The notes under the pieces were generated by a model, which ran no database searches, was not told the DNA's origin, and saw nothing but the letters and a program-made list of their open reading frames with translations. From the NCBI GenBank assembly GCA_011087645.1, contig JAALLF010000005.1:1-64000 (forward strand): a DNA stretch of 64,000 nt, written 5' to 3'. Positions 56,458 to 64,000 of the stretch are shown piece after piece. Positions within the stretch are counted from its first letter, which is position 1. Every line of letters starts with the position of its first letter. The translations under genes and the position numbers were made by a program. Source of the stretch: Alphaproteobacteria bacterium. Its GTDB lineage: Bacteria > Pseudomonadota > Alphaproteobacteria > UBA6615.

Positions 56458-58086
56458 ATGTTTACGCGTCTCTACGACCGCACCCTGACCCTCAGCCGCC
56501 AACGCCGCATCGCGTTGGCCCTTCTGCTCGGCGCGTTGTCGGCGCTGGCCTTGCCGCCTTGGCACATTGTGCCGCTGGTTATTCCCGCCTTTGCCGGCTT
56601 GTTGTGGCTGCTCGACGGCGCCGTCTTGTCGCCGCGACCCCGCCGCACCGCCTTCGCGACCGCGTGGTTGTTTGGCCTTGGGCATTTCTTGGTGGGCGTT
56701 CATTGGATCGCCGAGCCGTTCCTGGTGGATGCTGCGCGCCATGGTTGGTTGATCCCCTTCGCGCTGGCCGGCATGGCCGGCGGCTTGGCGCTGTTCCCGG
56801 CCATCGCCGGCTTGGCGACCGCCCTCCTCGCTCGCCGTTTCGCCTTGGCCGCTCTGTCGCGGGCGCTGGCTTTCGCCGCTATTTGGGTGTTGCTGGAATG
56901 GGTGCGCAGTTGGCTGTTCACCGGGTTTCCGTGGAACCTCACTGGCTATGTCTGGGCGGGAACGCCGGAGGTCATGCAGGCGGCGGCCTTCGCCGGTATT
57001 TTTGGCGTTAGCCTGTTGACCGTTATCGCTGGCGCCGTGCCGGCGGTGCTCGGTACTGGCGCCGGCGCACGGGCCGGCCTCGCGGTCCTGTTATTTACCG
57101 TTCTGCTGCCGGCCGCGGTGTGGGTCGGCGGCGCGATGCGGTTAGGCGCCGCGCCGGTTTATGACGCCAACAACGCCAATGCGATGGTGCCGGGGGTACG
57201 TTTACGGTTGGTGCAGGCGAACATTCCCCAGCGCCAAAAATGGCAGCCCCAATTGCGAGCCGGCCACTTGCAGCGGCATGTCGCGCTCAGCCGACAAGCG
57301 CCGGCCATCGCGTCGACGCCCGCGCCGACCCACGTTATCTGGCCGGAAACAGCGGCGCCGTTTTTCTTGGCAAACGATCCCGTGGTGCGTGCGGCGGCCG
57401 CCATCGCCGCGCCGCGCGATGGTGTGTTGATCACCGGAGCGCCACGGCGCAGCGGTGACACGGGCAATGGACAGTTTTGGAACGCGGCCCACGCGATTAC
57501 CGGCGATGGTCAGATCGTCGCCAGTTACGACAAAGCCCATTTGGTGCCGTTCGGCGAATATGTACCCCTGCGCGGCGTGCTGCCGATCGACAAGTTGGTG
57601 CCGGGTCAGGGTGATTTCACCCCCGGTGCCGGCCGGCAGACCATCGCTATTCCGGGCCTGCCGCCGGTCAGTCCGCTGATTTGTTATGAGGCGATCTTCC
57701 CCGGCGCCGCGGCGCGCTCCGATGCGCGGCCGGGTTGGTTATTAAATCTGACCAACGATGCCTGGTTTGGCACCTTCGCCGGACCGCAGCAGCATTTTGC
57801 TATTTCGGCGACCCGCGCGGTTGAGGAAGGTCTGCCCCTGGTGCGCGCCGCCAACACCGGTATTTCCGCCATCGTCGACCCCTATGGCCGTCCCGTGGCG
57901 ATGCTCGGTTTGGGCGCCGAGGGGGTTATCGACTCCGGTCTGCCGCGCGCCTTGGCGGCCCCGACGCCCTATGCTCGTTGGGGTAATGCGATCCCCGCCG
58001 GATTGCTGGTGATTGTCGGGCTGTCGGTCATATTGTTGCAGACAGGCCGCCGCCGGCCTGTGCCTTCGATAAGCGATTCTCCTTGA
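56458..58086 (+). CDS. lnt: Apolipoprotein N-acyltransferase
   Basis: Inner-membrane enzyme that adds the third acyl chain to lipoproteins, 542 residues. About six to eight N-terminal helices, then the nitrilase-like periplasmic domain with the catalytic triad: Glu in VIWPETAAPFF, Lys in SYDKAHLVPFGEYVP, Cys in SPLICYEAIFPG. A final helix (LLVIVGLSVILLQ) anchors the C-terminus. Substrates in this window include the LpoA-like and BON lipoproteins. Confidence 0.97.
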   Translation: MFTRLYDRTLTLSRQRRIALALLLGALSALALPPWHIVPLVIPAFAGLLWLLDGAVLSPRPRRTAFATAWLFGLGHFLVGVHWIAEPFLVDAARHGWLIPFALAGMAGGLALFPAIAGLATALLARRFALAALSRALAFAAIWVLLEWVRSWLFTGFPWNLTGYVWAGTPEVMQAAAFAGIFGVSLLTVIAGAVPAVLGTGAGARAGLAVLLFTVLLPAAVWVGGAMRLGAAPVYDANNANAMVPGVRLRLVQANIPQRQKWQPQLRAGHLQRHVALSRQAPAIASTPAPTHVIWPETAAPFFLANDPVVRAAAAIAAPRDGVLITGAPRRSGDTGNGQFWNAAHAITGDGQIVASYDKAHLVPFGEYVPLRGVLPIDKLVPGQGDFTPGAGRQTIAIPGLPPVSPLICYEAIFPGAAARSDARPGWLLNLTNDAWFGTFAGPQQHFAISATRAVEEGLPLVRAANTGISAIVDPYGRPVAMLGLGAEGVIDSGLPRALAAPTPYARWGNAIPAGLLVIVGLSVILLQTGRRRPVPSISDSP

Positions 58087-58239
58087 CAGGCCAGTGGCTG
58101 TTTCTGCAAAACCTGCGCGCACTACAAGCCGCTGAGCAGGGCCACTTAGCGACGTTCCCGGGCCTCAATACGGCTGCCTCGAAAGCGACTGCAATAATAA
58201 GCGCATAGCGCCGGCCAGATTCAACAGGGAGTACCCGCC

Positions 58240-59406
58240 GTGTCCGCCAGCAACTATCTTTTCACCAGCGAATCAGTTTCCGAAGGCCATCCCGACAAGG
58301 TTTGCGATCGCATTTCCGACGCCGTCGTCGATGCCTTCCTAACTGCCGACCCCCACAGCCGCGTCGCGGTCGAGACCCTGACCACGACCAACCGAGTTGT
58401 CATGGCCGGCGAAGTGCGCGGCCCGCAATCGGTGGATGCGGCGCAGATGGAGAGCATCGCCCGCGCCGCGGTGCGTGATATCGGCTACGAACAGGACGGC
58501 TTCCATTGGGAGAAAATGAACGTCGATTGTTTCGTGCATTCCCAATCGTCCGATATTGCGATGGGCGTCGACGCTGCCGGTAACAAAGATGAAGGCGCGG
58601 GCGATCAAGGGCTGATGTTCGGTTATGCCTGCCGCGAAACCGACGCGCTGATGCCGGCGCCGATATATTATTCCCACGCGATTCTAAGTTCGCTCGCCGA
58701 AGCGCGCCATTCCGGCGCCGAGCCGGGTCTCGGGCCCGATTCCAAGAGCCAAGTTACCCTGCGCTACGAAAACGGTGTGCCGGTTGGCGCGACCTCGGTT
58801 GTGGTTTCGACGCAGCATGGCGAGGAGCTCGAACAAGAACAGGTGCGCGAAATCGTGCGGCCCCATGTTTTGAACGTGCTGCCCGATGGGTGGATGTGCG
58901 AGGAAGATCAGTTCTACGTCAACCCAACTGGCCGCTTCGTTATTGGCGGTCCCGACGGTGACGCCGGCCTGACCGGCCGCAAGATTATTGTCGATACCTA
59001 TGGCGGCGCGGCGCCCCATGGCGGCGGGGCGTTCTCCGGTAAAGACCCGACCAAGGTCGACCGCTCGGCGGCCTACGCCACCCGCTATCTGGCCAAGAAT
59101 GTGGTGGCGGCCGGCCTCGCCGATCGCTGCACCATCCAGGTGGCTTACGCGATCGGCGTTTCCCACCCGCTGTCGGTCTATGTCGACACCTACGGCACCG
59201 GCAAGGTCGACGAAGAAAAGTTGGCCGACTCCTTGCGCGAGGTGATGGATTTGAGCCCACGCGGCATTCGCGAGCATCTCGGCCTCAGCCGTCCGATCTA
59301 TGCCCGTACGGCGGCCTATGGCCACTTTGGACGGGAGCCGGAAGCGGATGGTGGATTTTCTTGGGAAAAGACCGATCTCGCCGACACCCTGCGTAACGCG
59401 TTTTAA
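58240..59406 (+). CDS. metK: S-adenosylmethionine synthetase
   Basis: Makes SAM from methionine and ATP, 388 residues. [21 protein letters not shown] at the N-terminus, [12 protein letters not shown] (ATP site, about 128) and [16 protein letters not shown] (about 263) are the signatures. The start is GTG with AGGGAG about 9 bases upstream. The 153-base leader (58087-58239) contains an AGTGGC/GCCACT pairing but I could not match it to a known SAM riboswitch class. Confidence 0.97.
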   Translation: MSASNYLFTSESVSEGHPDKVCDRISDAVVDAFLTADPHSRVAVETLTTTNRVVMAGEVRGPQSVDAAQMESIARAAVRDIGYEQDGFHWEKMNVDCFVHSQSSDIAMGVDAAGNKDEGAGDQGLMFGYACRETDALMPAPIYYSHAILSSLAEARHSGAEPGLGPDSKSQVTLRYENGVPVGATSVVVSTQHGEELEQEQVREIVRPHVLNVLPDGWMCEEDQFYVNPTGRFVIGGPDGDAGLTGRKIIVDTYGGAAPHGGGAFSGKDPTKVDRSAAYATRYLAKNVVAAGLADRCTIQVAYAIGVSHPLSVYVDTYGTGKVDEEKLADSLREVMDLSPRGIREHLGLSRPIYARTAAYGHFGREPEADGGFSWEKTDLADTLRNAF

Positions 59407-59430
59407 GGGCGCGTTGCCGGCCTAGCCGGC

Positions 59431-60144
59431 ATGTTCATGGGTAGCAAGAACCCTGCATCGGACCCGCGCTTTCACGGCCGCCGTCGCGGTCGCCGTTTGC
59501 GCCAGCAGCGCGAAGAGCTGCTGGCTGCTCGGCTGCCGGCGCTCGAATTATCGCTGCCGGCGGATGGCGGCGCGGTCGATCCGGCGGCGCAGTTCGCCGG
59601 GCCCGTACGCGACGTTTGGCTCGAGATTGGGTTCGGTTATGGCGAGCATCTCATTTGGCAGGCCCAGAACCATCGCGATATCGGCATCATCGGCGCCGAG
59701 CCGTTCTTAAATGGTGTCGCGCGGCTGGTGTCCTACATCGCCGAGGGCGAGGTCGATAATGTGCGCATCGTGCCCGACGATGTGCGCCCGGTCCTCGACC
59801 GGCTGCCCGCGGCCTCGCTTGGCCGGGTGTTTATTCTGTTTCCCGATCCGTGGCCGAAACTGCGTCACCGTAAGCGCCGCTTGGTCAGCGCCGAGACCCT
59901 GGATCAGTTGGCTCGTGTAATGTCCGATGGGGCGGAATTGCGCCTGGCGACCGATGATGCGGATTATGCGGCGTGGATGCTGCGCCTGGGCTTGGCACAT
60001 CGCGAATTTGAATGGACGGCGCGACGCCCCGATGATTGGCGCCAGCGACCCGACGACTGGCCGTCCACGCGATACGAAGAAAAGAACCGAAGTGGCGGCC
60101 AGGGGCCGGTTTTTCTACGGTTTCGCCGTCATTTGCGCGATTAG
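59431..60144 (+). CDS. trmB: tRNA (guanine-N7-)-methyltransferase
   Basis: SAM-dependent enzyme making m7G46 in tRNA, 237 residues. An arginine-rich N-terminus (FHGRRRGRRLR) precedes the SAM site VWLEIGFGYGEHL (about 65-77). FPDPWPKLRHRKRRL and the C-terminal TRYEEKN are the family signatures. The start is the ATG at 59431 or 59437. It is followed by the rimP leader. Confidence 0.95.
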   Translation: MFMGSKNPASDPRFHGRRRGRRLRQQREELLAARLPALELSLPADGGAVDPAAQFAGPVRDVWLEIGFGYGEHLIWQAQNHRDIGIIGAEPFLNGVARLVSYIAEGEVDNVRIVPDDVRPVLDRLPAASLGRVFILFPDPWPKLRHRKRRLVSAETLDQLARVMSDGAELRLATDDADYAAWMLRLGLAHREFEWTARRPDDWRQRPDDWPSTRYEEKNRSGGQGPVFLRFRRHLRD

Positions 60145-60163
60145 GCTAATTACATCAGTGCGC

Positions 60164-60191
60164 TTGCGTTTTTAACGATCTTGCCTATATT
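60164..60191 (+). promoter_or_regulatory. Sigma-70 promoter of the rimP-nusA-infB operon
   Basis: TTGCGT (60164-60169), a 16-base spacer, then TATATT (60186-60191). It starts 20 bases after the trmB stop. The predicted start near 60198 gives a leader of about 130 bases before the rimP ATG. Confidence 0.65.
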
Positions 60192-60204
60192 TAGGCCAAC
60201 AAAT

Positions 60205-60265
60205 CCCGGTTGCCTGGGAACAGGCGAACAAGGGGTGGCCCGGATCAACCGGCGCCACCTTTTTT
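60205..60265 (+). terminator. rimP leader: GNRA hairpin followed by intrinsic terminator/attenuator
   Basis: Hairpin one: GCCTG (60212-60216), tetraloop GGAA, CAGGC (60221-60225), extended by CCC/GGG at 60205-60207 and 60232-60234. Hairpin two: GGTGGC-CCGG (60234-60243), loop ATCAA, CCGG-(C)-GCCACC (60249-60259), then six T (60260-60265), a textbook intrinsic terminator. It lies inside the leader between promoter and rimP, so it should act as an attenuator. Base 60234 is claimed by both hairpins. Confidence 0.75.
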
Positions 60266-60328
60266 ATTGGAAATCCGGTCCCGCCATCATGTGCGGGTAT
60301 CGGCGGCAGTAGACGAGACAAAGACCGA

Positions 60329-60856
60329 ATGAGCCTTGTCAGCGATACGGTAGAGACCGATACCGTCCTGGAGTTAATCGAGCCGTCCTTGAGCGATCTT
60401 GGCTATGAGGTCGTGCGGGTGCGCTTCCACAGTGACGGAAGGGCGATCCTGCAGATCATGATCGATCGCGCCGACGGCGCCGACGTGGCGGTCGAAGATT
60501 GCACGTTGGTCAGCCGGACCGCCTCGGTATTGCTCGATGTGGCCGACCCGATTGCCGGCGCCTACGAGCTGGAAGTGAGCTCGCCGGGTCTGGATAGGCC
60601 GCTGACACGGGCTAAGGATTTCGAGAGCTTCAGCGGTAGCGAGGCGCGGGTCGAACTGAAGTCCGCCATAGAAGGCCGCCGGCGCTTCCGCGGGCGCCTA
60701 TTGGGGCTGGACGGGGAAATGGTCCGGATGGTGGTGCCGCTCGATGCGGTGGAAACCGAATTTGCATTGCCGTTCGAGGCGATTGAAAAAGCGAAGATTG
60801 TGTTGACCGATGAACTTCTCGCTGCCGCGCAGCGTGAACGAAGCAACCAAGGGTAA
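60329..60856 (+). CDS. rimP: Ribosome maturation factor RimP
   Basis: 30S assembly factor of 175 residues. The N-terminal domain has LELIEPSLSDLGYEVVRVRF and the conserved YELEVSSPGLDRPLTRAKDFE (about 88-108) marks the family. The C-terminal Sm-like domain follows. First gene of the rimP-nusA-ylxR-infB operon; nusA starts 6 bases after its stop. Confidence 0.96.
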   Translation: MSLVSDTVETDTVLELIEPSLSDLGYEVVRVRFHSDGRAILQIMIDRADGADVAVEDCTLVSRTASVLLDVADPIAGAYELEVSSPGLDRPLTRAKDFESFSGSEARVELKSAIEGRRRFRGRLLGLDGEMVRMVVPLDAVETEFALPFEAIEKAKIVLTDELLAAAQRERSNQG

Positions 60857-60862
60857 GAGATC

Positions 60863-62551
60863 ATGGACGGAGGTCCCAGCAGGATCGAAATGTTGGCCGT
60901 CGCCGATGCGGTGGCGCGCGACAAGGGCATCGAGCGGGAGGAAGTGCTCGAGGCGATGGAGCAGGCCATTCAGAAGGCCGGCCGGTCGAAATACGGGCCC
61001 GAGCATGATATCCGGGTGACCATCGCCCGCGACACCGGACATATCGCGCTAGCGCGCTATCGCGAGGTCGTCGAAGAGGTCGAGGACGAGCATACGCAGT
61101 TGACCCTCGATCAAGCCCATCTCGAAAAAGCCGACGCGGCCGTCGGAGAATTCCTGATCGACGAACTGCCGCCCATCGACTTTGGCCGTATTGCGGCGCA
61201 AACCGCGAAACAAGTTATTGTGCAGCGGGTCCGCGATGCCGAGCGTGAGCGTCAATACGAAGAATACAAAGACCGGGCCGGCGAAATCGTCAACGGTCTG
61301 GTGAAGCGCGTCGAATACGGCAATGTGACGGTCGATCTCGGTCGCGGCGAAGCGATTCTGCGCCGCGATGAAAGCCTGCCGCGCGAGAACTTCCGCACTG
61401 GTGACCGGGTGCGCGCCTATATCTACGATGTTCGCCGCGAACCGCGCGGCCCGCAGATTTTCCTAACCCGTACGCGGCCCGAGTTCATGAAGGCGCTGTT
61501 TGCCCAGGAAGTCCCGGAAATCTACGACGCGATCATCGAAATTCGTTCCGCCGCCCGCGATCCGGGCAGCCGCGCGAAGATCGCTGTTATCTCGAAGGAC
61601 GGCTCGATCGATCCGGTGGGCGCGTGCGTTGGCATGCGTGGCAGTCGGGTTCAGGCTGTCGTTGGCGAGCTGCAGGGCGAGAAGATCGACATCATTCCCT
61701 GGTCGCCTGATACCGCGACGTTCGTGGTCAATGCGTTGGCGCCGGCCGAGGTAACCAAGGTCGTGCTCGACGAAGACGCCCACAAGATCGAAGTCGTCGT
61801 GCCCGACGAGCAATTGTCGCTGGCCATCGGCCGCCGTGGCCAGAATGTTCGCCTGGCGTCGATGTTGAGCGGCTGGGATATCGATATCCTGACCGAGGAA
61901 GAAGAATCCCGCCGCCGTCAGGAAGAGTTCAATACGCGCAGCCAGATGTTCATCGAAGCGTTGGACGTCGAGGATGTGATCGCGCACCTGCTGGTGACCG
62001 AAGGTTTCGCTTCGGTCGAGGAGGTGGCGTTCGTGCCGCTGGATGATTTGTCGACGATCGAAGGCTTTGACGAGGACATCTCCGAAGAGCTGCAGGCACG
62101 TGCCCGCACTTGGTTGGAAGAGCGCGATGCGGCGCTCGATGTGGAACGCAAGAAGCTCGGTGTCGAGGACGCGGTGATTGCCATGCAACGCCTATCCCTG
62201 TCCCAGGTCGTTATGTTGGGCCGCAAGGGTGTGAGCACGGTCGACGATATTGCCGGCCTTACACCGGATGAAATGCGTTTCCTGCTGATGGATATCGAGA
62301 CCGAAGTAAAGGTCGACGATTTGTGGGAGATGTCGGAAAGCGATGTGAGCCGGCTGGTGCGGCACAGCCCGCTGCATGCCGATGACGCCAATGCCATCAT
62401 CATGGCGGCGCGGCAAATTATCTATGGCGACGATGTCCTAACGCCCGAGCCGGAGCCCGAAGAGGAAGAGGCGGCACCGGAAGGCGCGCCCGATACCGCG
62501 AAAAGCGAGGCGGATGCATTGTTTAATACGCCAGCCGGCGCCGGCGAGTGA
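60863..62551 (+). CDS. nusA: Transcription termination/antitermination factor NusA
   Basis: RNA polymerase-binding pausing and termination factor, 562 residues. N-terminal polymerase-binding domain ([30 protein letters not shown]), S1 domain (about 130-200, [16 protein letters not shown]), two KH domains (about 200-345, [14 protein letters not shown] and [13 protein letters not shown]), then C-terminal helix-hairpin-helix repeats and an acidic tail as in alphaproteobacteria. Confidence 0.97.
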   Translation: MDGGPSRIEMLAVADAVARDKGIEREEVLEAMEQAIQKAGRSKYGPEHDIRVTIARDTGHIALARYREVVEEVEDEHTQLTLDQAHLEKADAAVGEFLIDELPPIDFGRIAAQTAKQVIVQRVRDAERERQYEEYKDRAGEIVNGLVKRVEYGNVTVDLGRGEAILRRDESLPRENFRTGDRVRAYIYDVRREPRGPQIFLTRTRPEFMKALFAQEVPEIYDAIIEIRSAARDPGSRAKIAVISKDGSIDPVGACVGMRGSRVQAVVGELQGEKIDIIPWSPDTATFVVNALAPAEVTKVVLDEDAHKIEVVVPDEQLSLAIGRRGQNVRLASMLSGWDIDILTEEEESRRRQEEFNTRSQMFIEALDVEDVIAHLLVTEGFASVEEVAFVPLDDLSTIEGFDEDISEELQARARTWLEERDAALDVERKKLGVEDAVIAMQRLSLSQVVMLGRKGVSTVDDIAGLTPDEMRFLLMDIETEVKVDDLWEMSESDVSRLVRHSPLHADDANAIIMAARQIIYGDDVLTPEPEPEEEEAAPEGAPDTAKSEADALFNTPAGAGE

Positions 62552-62566
62552 GCGACAGAAGCGCAT

Positions 62567-63310
62567 ATGTACGAAATGCCGGCAGCCGCAAACAGGGCAG
62601 AACGCGCCCGCTCGCGACGTAGGGACGACGCTCCGACGCGCCGCTGCATCGTGTCCGGAGATACCTTGCCGCGCGCGATGTTGATTCGGTTCGCCGTGGG
62701 CCCGGACGATATTATTGTTCCCGACCTTGCCGAACGCCTGCCGGGACGCGGTTTGTGGGCAACCGGACGGCACGATATAGTGGCGCAGGCGTGTGCGAAC
62801 GGATCTTTCCGGCGCGCGTCGCGTCGTGCGGTGACGCCGCTGGTCGGTCCCAACGGTGAAGATTTGGCGACCCTGGTCGAGGCGCAGTTGGCGCAGCGCT
62901 GTCTGGACGCCTTAGGATTGGCGCGCCGGGCCGGTCAATTGGTGGTCGGGTTCGACCAAGTGCGCGCCGCGCTGAAGGCTATGGCGGGCCCCGACGGTTC
63001 TGTTAGGAAGTCGGTGTTATTGTTGACTGCCCAAGACGCGGCGGCCGACGGGCGCAATAAGCTCAAGGCGTTGGCCGACAGGCTGGCCGAGGATGGGGCG
63101 GCGCTAACCCATTTTGCGTTGTTCGACGCACAAACGATGGGCGCTGCGGTGGGGCGTGAACAATTTGTCCACGCGCTTGTTGAATCGAATGCGGCCGGGG
63201 CGCAGCTCTCCGCTGCGCTGCAACGGCTGGCGGTCTATCGCGGTGTCGCGGCACCGGTGAATACTGGGGGTGCCGATGTGGCGCCCTCAAACGTGGTTGA
63301 TATGGAATAA
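62567..63310 (+). CDS. YlxR (DUF448) - L7Ae-like fused RNA-binding protein
   Basis: A 247-residue protein. The YlxR domain (about 20-95) has TRRCIVSGDTLPRAMLIRFAVGPD and LPGRGLWATGR; the L7Ae-like domain (about 110-215) has CLDALGLARRAGQLVVGFDQV. In Firmicutes these are two genes (ylxR, ylxQ) between nusA and infB; the fusion is usual in alphaproteobacteria. YlxR has been linked to RNase P and transcription; the role here is inferred. Confidence 0.93.
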   Translation: MYEMPAAANRAERARSRRRDDAPTRRCIVSGDTLPRAMLIRFAVGPDDIIVPDLAERLPGRGLWATGRHDIVAQACANGSFRRASRRAVTPLVGPNGEDLATLVEAQLAQRCLDALGLARRAGQLVVGFDQVRAALKAMAGPDGSVRKSVLLLTAQDAAADGRNKLKALADRLAEDGAALTHFALFDAQTMGAAVGREQFVHALVESNAAGAQLSAALQRLAVYRGVAAPVNTGGADVAPSNVVDME

Positions 63311-63314
63311 AGCA

Positions 63315-64000
63315 ATGGCGACGACTGAAAAAGACTCCGATAAGAAAAAGCCGCTGACGTTGTCGCGTCCAGGCCGGCTGGAGCTCAAGAAGACCGTTGA
63401 GGGCGGCCAGGTTAAGCAGAGCTTTAGCCACGGGCGGTCGAAAACGGTTGCCGTCGAGGTCAAGAAAAAGCGCACCTTCCGCCAGGATGCGGGCGGTGAA
63501 ATGACCGAGGTCACGTCGAAGCCTGAATTGATCGCCGAGCCGGAGGAGGCGCCGGTCGAGCCCCAGGTCGAGGAGCCGGTTCGCGAAACGCCGCCAGCCC
63601 GTACGCTCACCGAGGCGGAGCAGGCTACGCGGGTGCGCGTGCTGGAAGATGCACGCAAAGCCGCTGAGGAAGCGCGCATTGAAGCGGAGAAGCGCGCTGT
63701 TGAGGAGGCCGAGCGGGCGGCGTCTCAGCCCGAGCCTACCCCCGATGACGAGCCGGAAGCAGTTGAAGAACAACCGGTCGCCAAGACCCTCGATGAGTTG
63801 CGGCGCGAAGAGGAAGACGCGCGCCGGGCGGTTGAGGAAGAGGCGGCGCGTGCGGCAGACGAGGCAGCGCAGCGCGCCAACGATGCCGCCCGACGTCGTG
63901 CCGATGCGAGCGCCGACGCCGAACCTGCCGAAGAGACGCCCAGCCGGGGCCGCGGCCGGGGTGCTGCGGGGGGCCGCGCCGAAGCGCGTCCGACCGGTGC
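63315..64000 (+). CDS. infB: Translation initiation factor IF-2 (N-terminal part, truncated by window end)
   Basis: Open frame from the ATG at 63315 to the last base, 228 complete codons. KPLTLSRPGRLELKKTVEGG and VKQSFSHGRSKTVAVEVKKKR are the conserved opening of alphaproteobacterial IF-2. A long charged coiled-coil rich in Ala/Glu/Arg follows (about 95-210), then a Gly/Arg-rich stretch. The GTPase domain lies beyond the window. It starts 4 bases after the ylxR stop. Confidence 0.95.
   Translation, partial: MATTEKDSDKKKPLTLSRPGRLELKKTVEGGQVKQSFSHGRSKTVAVEVKKKRTFRQDAGGEMTEVTSKPELIAEPEEAPVEPQVEEPVRETPPARTLTEAEQATRVRVLEDARKAAEEARIEAEKRAVEEAERAASQPEPTPDDEPEAVEEQPVAKTLDELRREEEDARRAVEEEAARAADEAAQRANDAARRRADASADAEPAEETPSRGRGRGAAGGRAEARPTG

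Noticed and set aside
58087..58239. SAM-sensing riboswitch upstream of metK
   Set aside because: The leader has an AGTGGC/GCCACT pairing but I could not align it with SAM-II, SAM-V or SAM/SAH cores by eye; a covariance search would decide.
1..64000. CRISPR array, prophage, IS element, tRNA or rRNA gene, defence island
   Set aside because: No regularly spaced repeats, no transposase, integrase or phage proteins, and no cloverleaf-like or rRNA sequence recognised; nearly every gene is a conserved chromosomal one.

Overview
The window is ordinary-looking chromosome from a GC-rich alphaproteobacterium, probably a free-living or environmental Rhodospirillales-type lineage. This rests on gene content and order rather than a marker gene: a bactofilin, an OlsB/OlsA pair, a Ros/MucR regulator, a Fur/Mur-type regulator without the CxxC zinc site, a YlxR-L7Ae fusion, and the fur-olsB-olsA-miaB-phoH-ybeY-corC-lnt-metK-trmB-rimP-nusA-ylxR-infB order that I know from this class. 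Coding density is very high and no gap exceeds 300 bases. I saw no rRNA, tRNA, CRISPR array, prophage, transposase, toxin-antitoxin pair or defence locus.

Layout. 1-8.0 kb: cell-envelope and housekeeping genes (gshB, SirB1-like, BON lipoprotein, yraN, rsmI on minus; an LpoA-like lipoprotein on plus; hemW, rdgB, rph on minus). 8.2-15.0 kb: heat-shock block hrcA-grpE-dnaK-dnaJ followed by dapB and nth. 15.0-20.0 kb: a proline-rich lipoprotein, a 45-residue membrane protein, a bactofilin and an EI24/CysZ-like membrane protein on minus, a PfkB sugar/adenosine kinase on plus, a peptide-binding protein on minus. 20.1-21.2 kb: alanine dehydrogenase. 21.3-29.7 kb: a complete phosphate-starvation locus on minus in the order phoR, aquaporin, pstS, pstC, pstA, pstB, phoU, phoB. 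29.8-33.1 kb: a Sel1-repeat protein and a malic enzyme-phosphotransacetylase. 33.3-43.0 kb: mutS, an MFS exporter, glnD, murJ, trpS. 43.0-49.4 kb: a class III cyclase, an NFU-type Fe-S protein, three peptidoglycan or polysaccharide enzymes (Bax-like glucosaminidase, polysaccharide deacetylase, VanX-like dipeptidase) and a TsaB-RimI fusion. 49.5-64.0 kb: mucR, fur and the long plus-strand translation/envelope run ending in a truncated infB.

The best candidate for something new is in the pho locus. An AqpS-like aquaporin sits between phoR and pstS. It has its own tandem Pho box (two GTGTCAT units exactly 11 bases apart) and pstS has a second Pho-box array, so the channel looks like a dedicated PhoB target. 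Since Pst-type uptake also admits arsenate and AqpS-type channels conduct arsenite, a built-in arsenic safety valve for phosphate starvation is a plausible but untested reading. Other points worth a look are the natural TsaB-RimI fusion, a promoter plus hairpin attenuator in front of rimP-nusA-infB, a heat-shock promoter before dnaK, a perfect 20-bp palindrome in front of fur, a MucR protein that has lost a zinc ligand, a deacetylase missing one metal histidine, and two REP-like hairpin elements. Most of the window is conserved housekeeping sequence, and I found no wholly undescribed multi-gene system.
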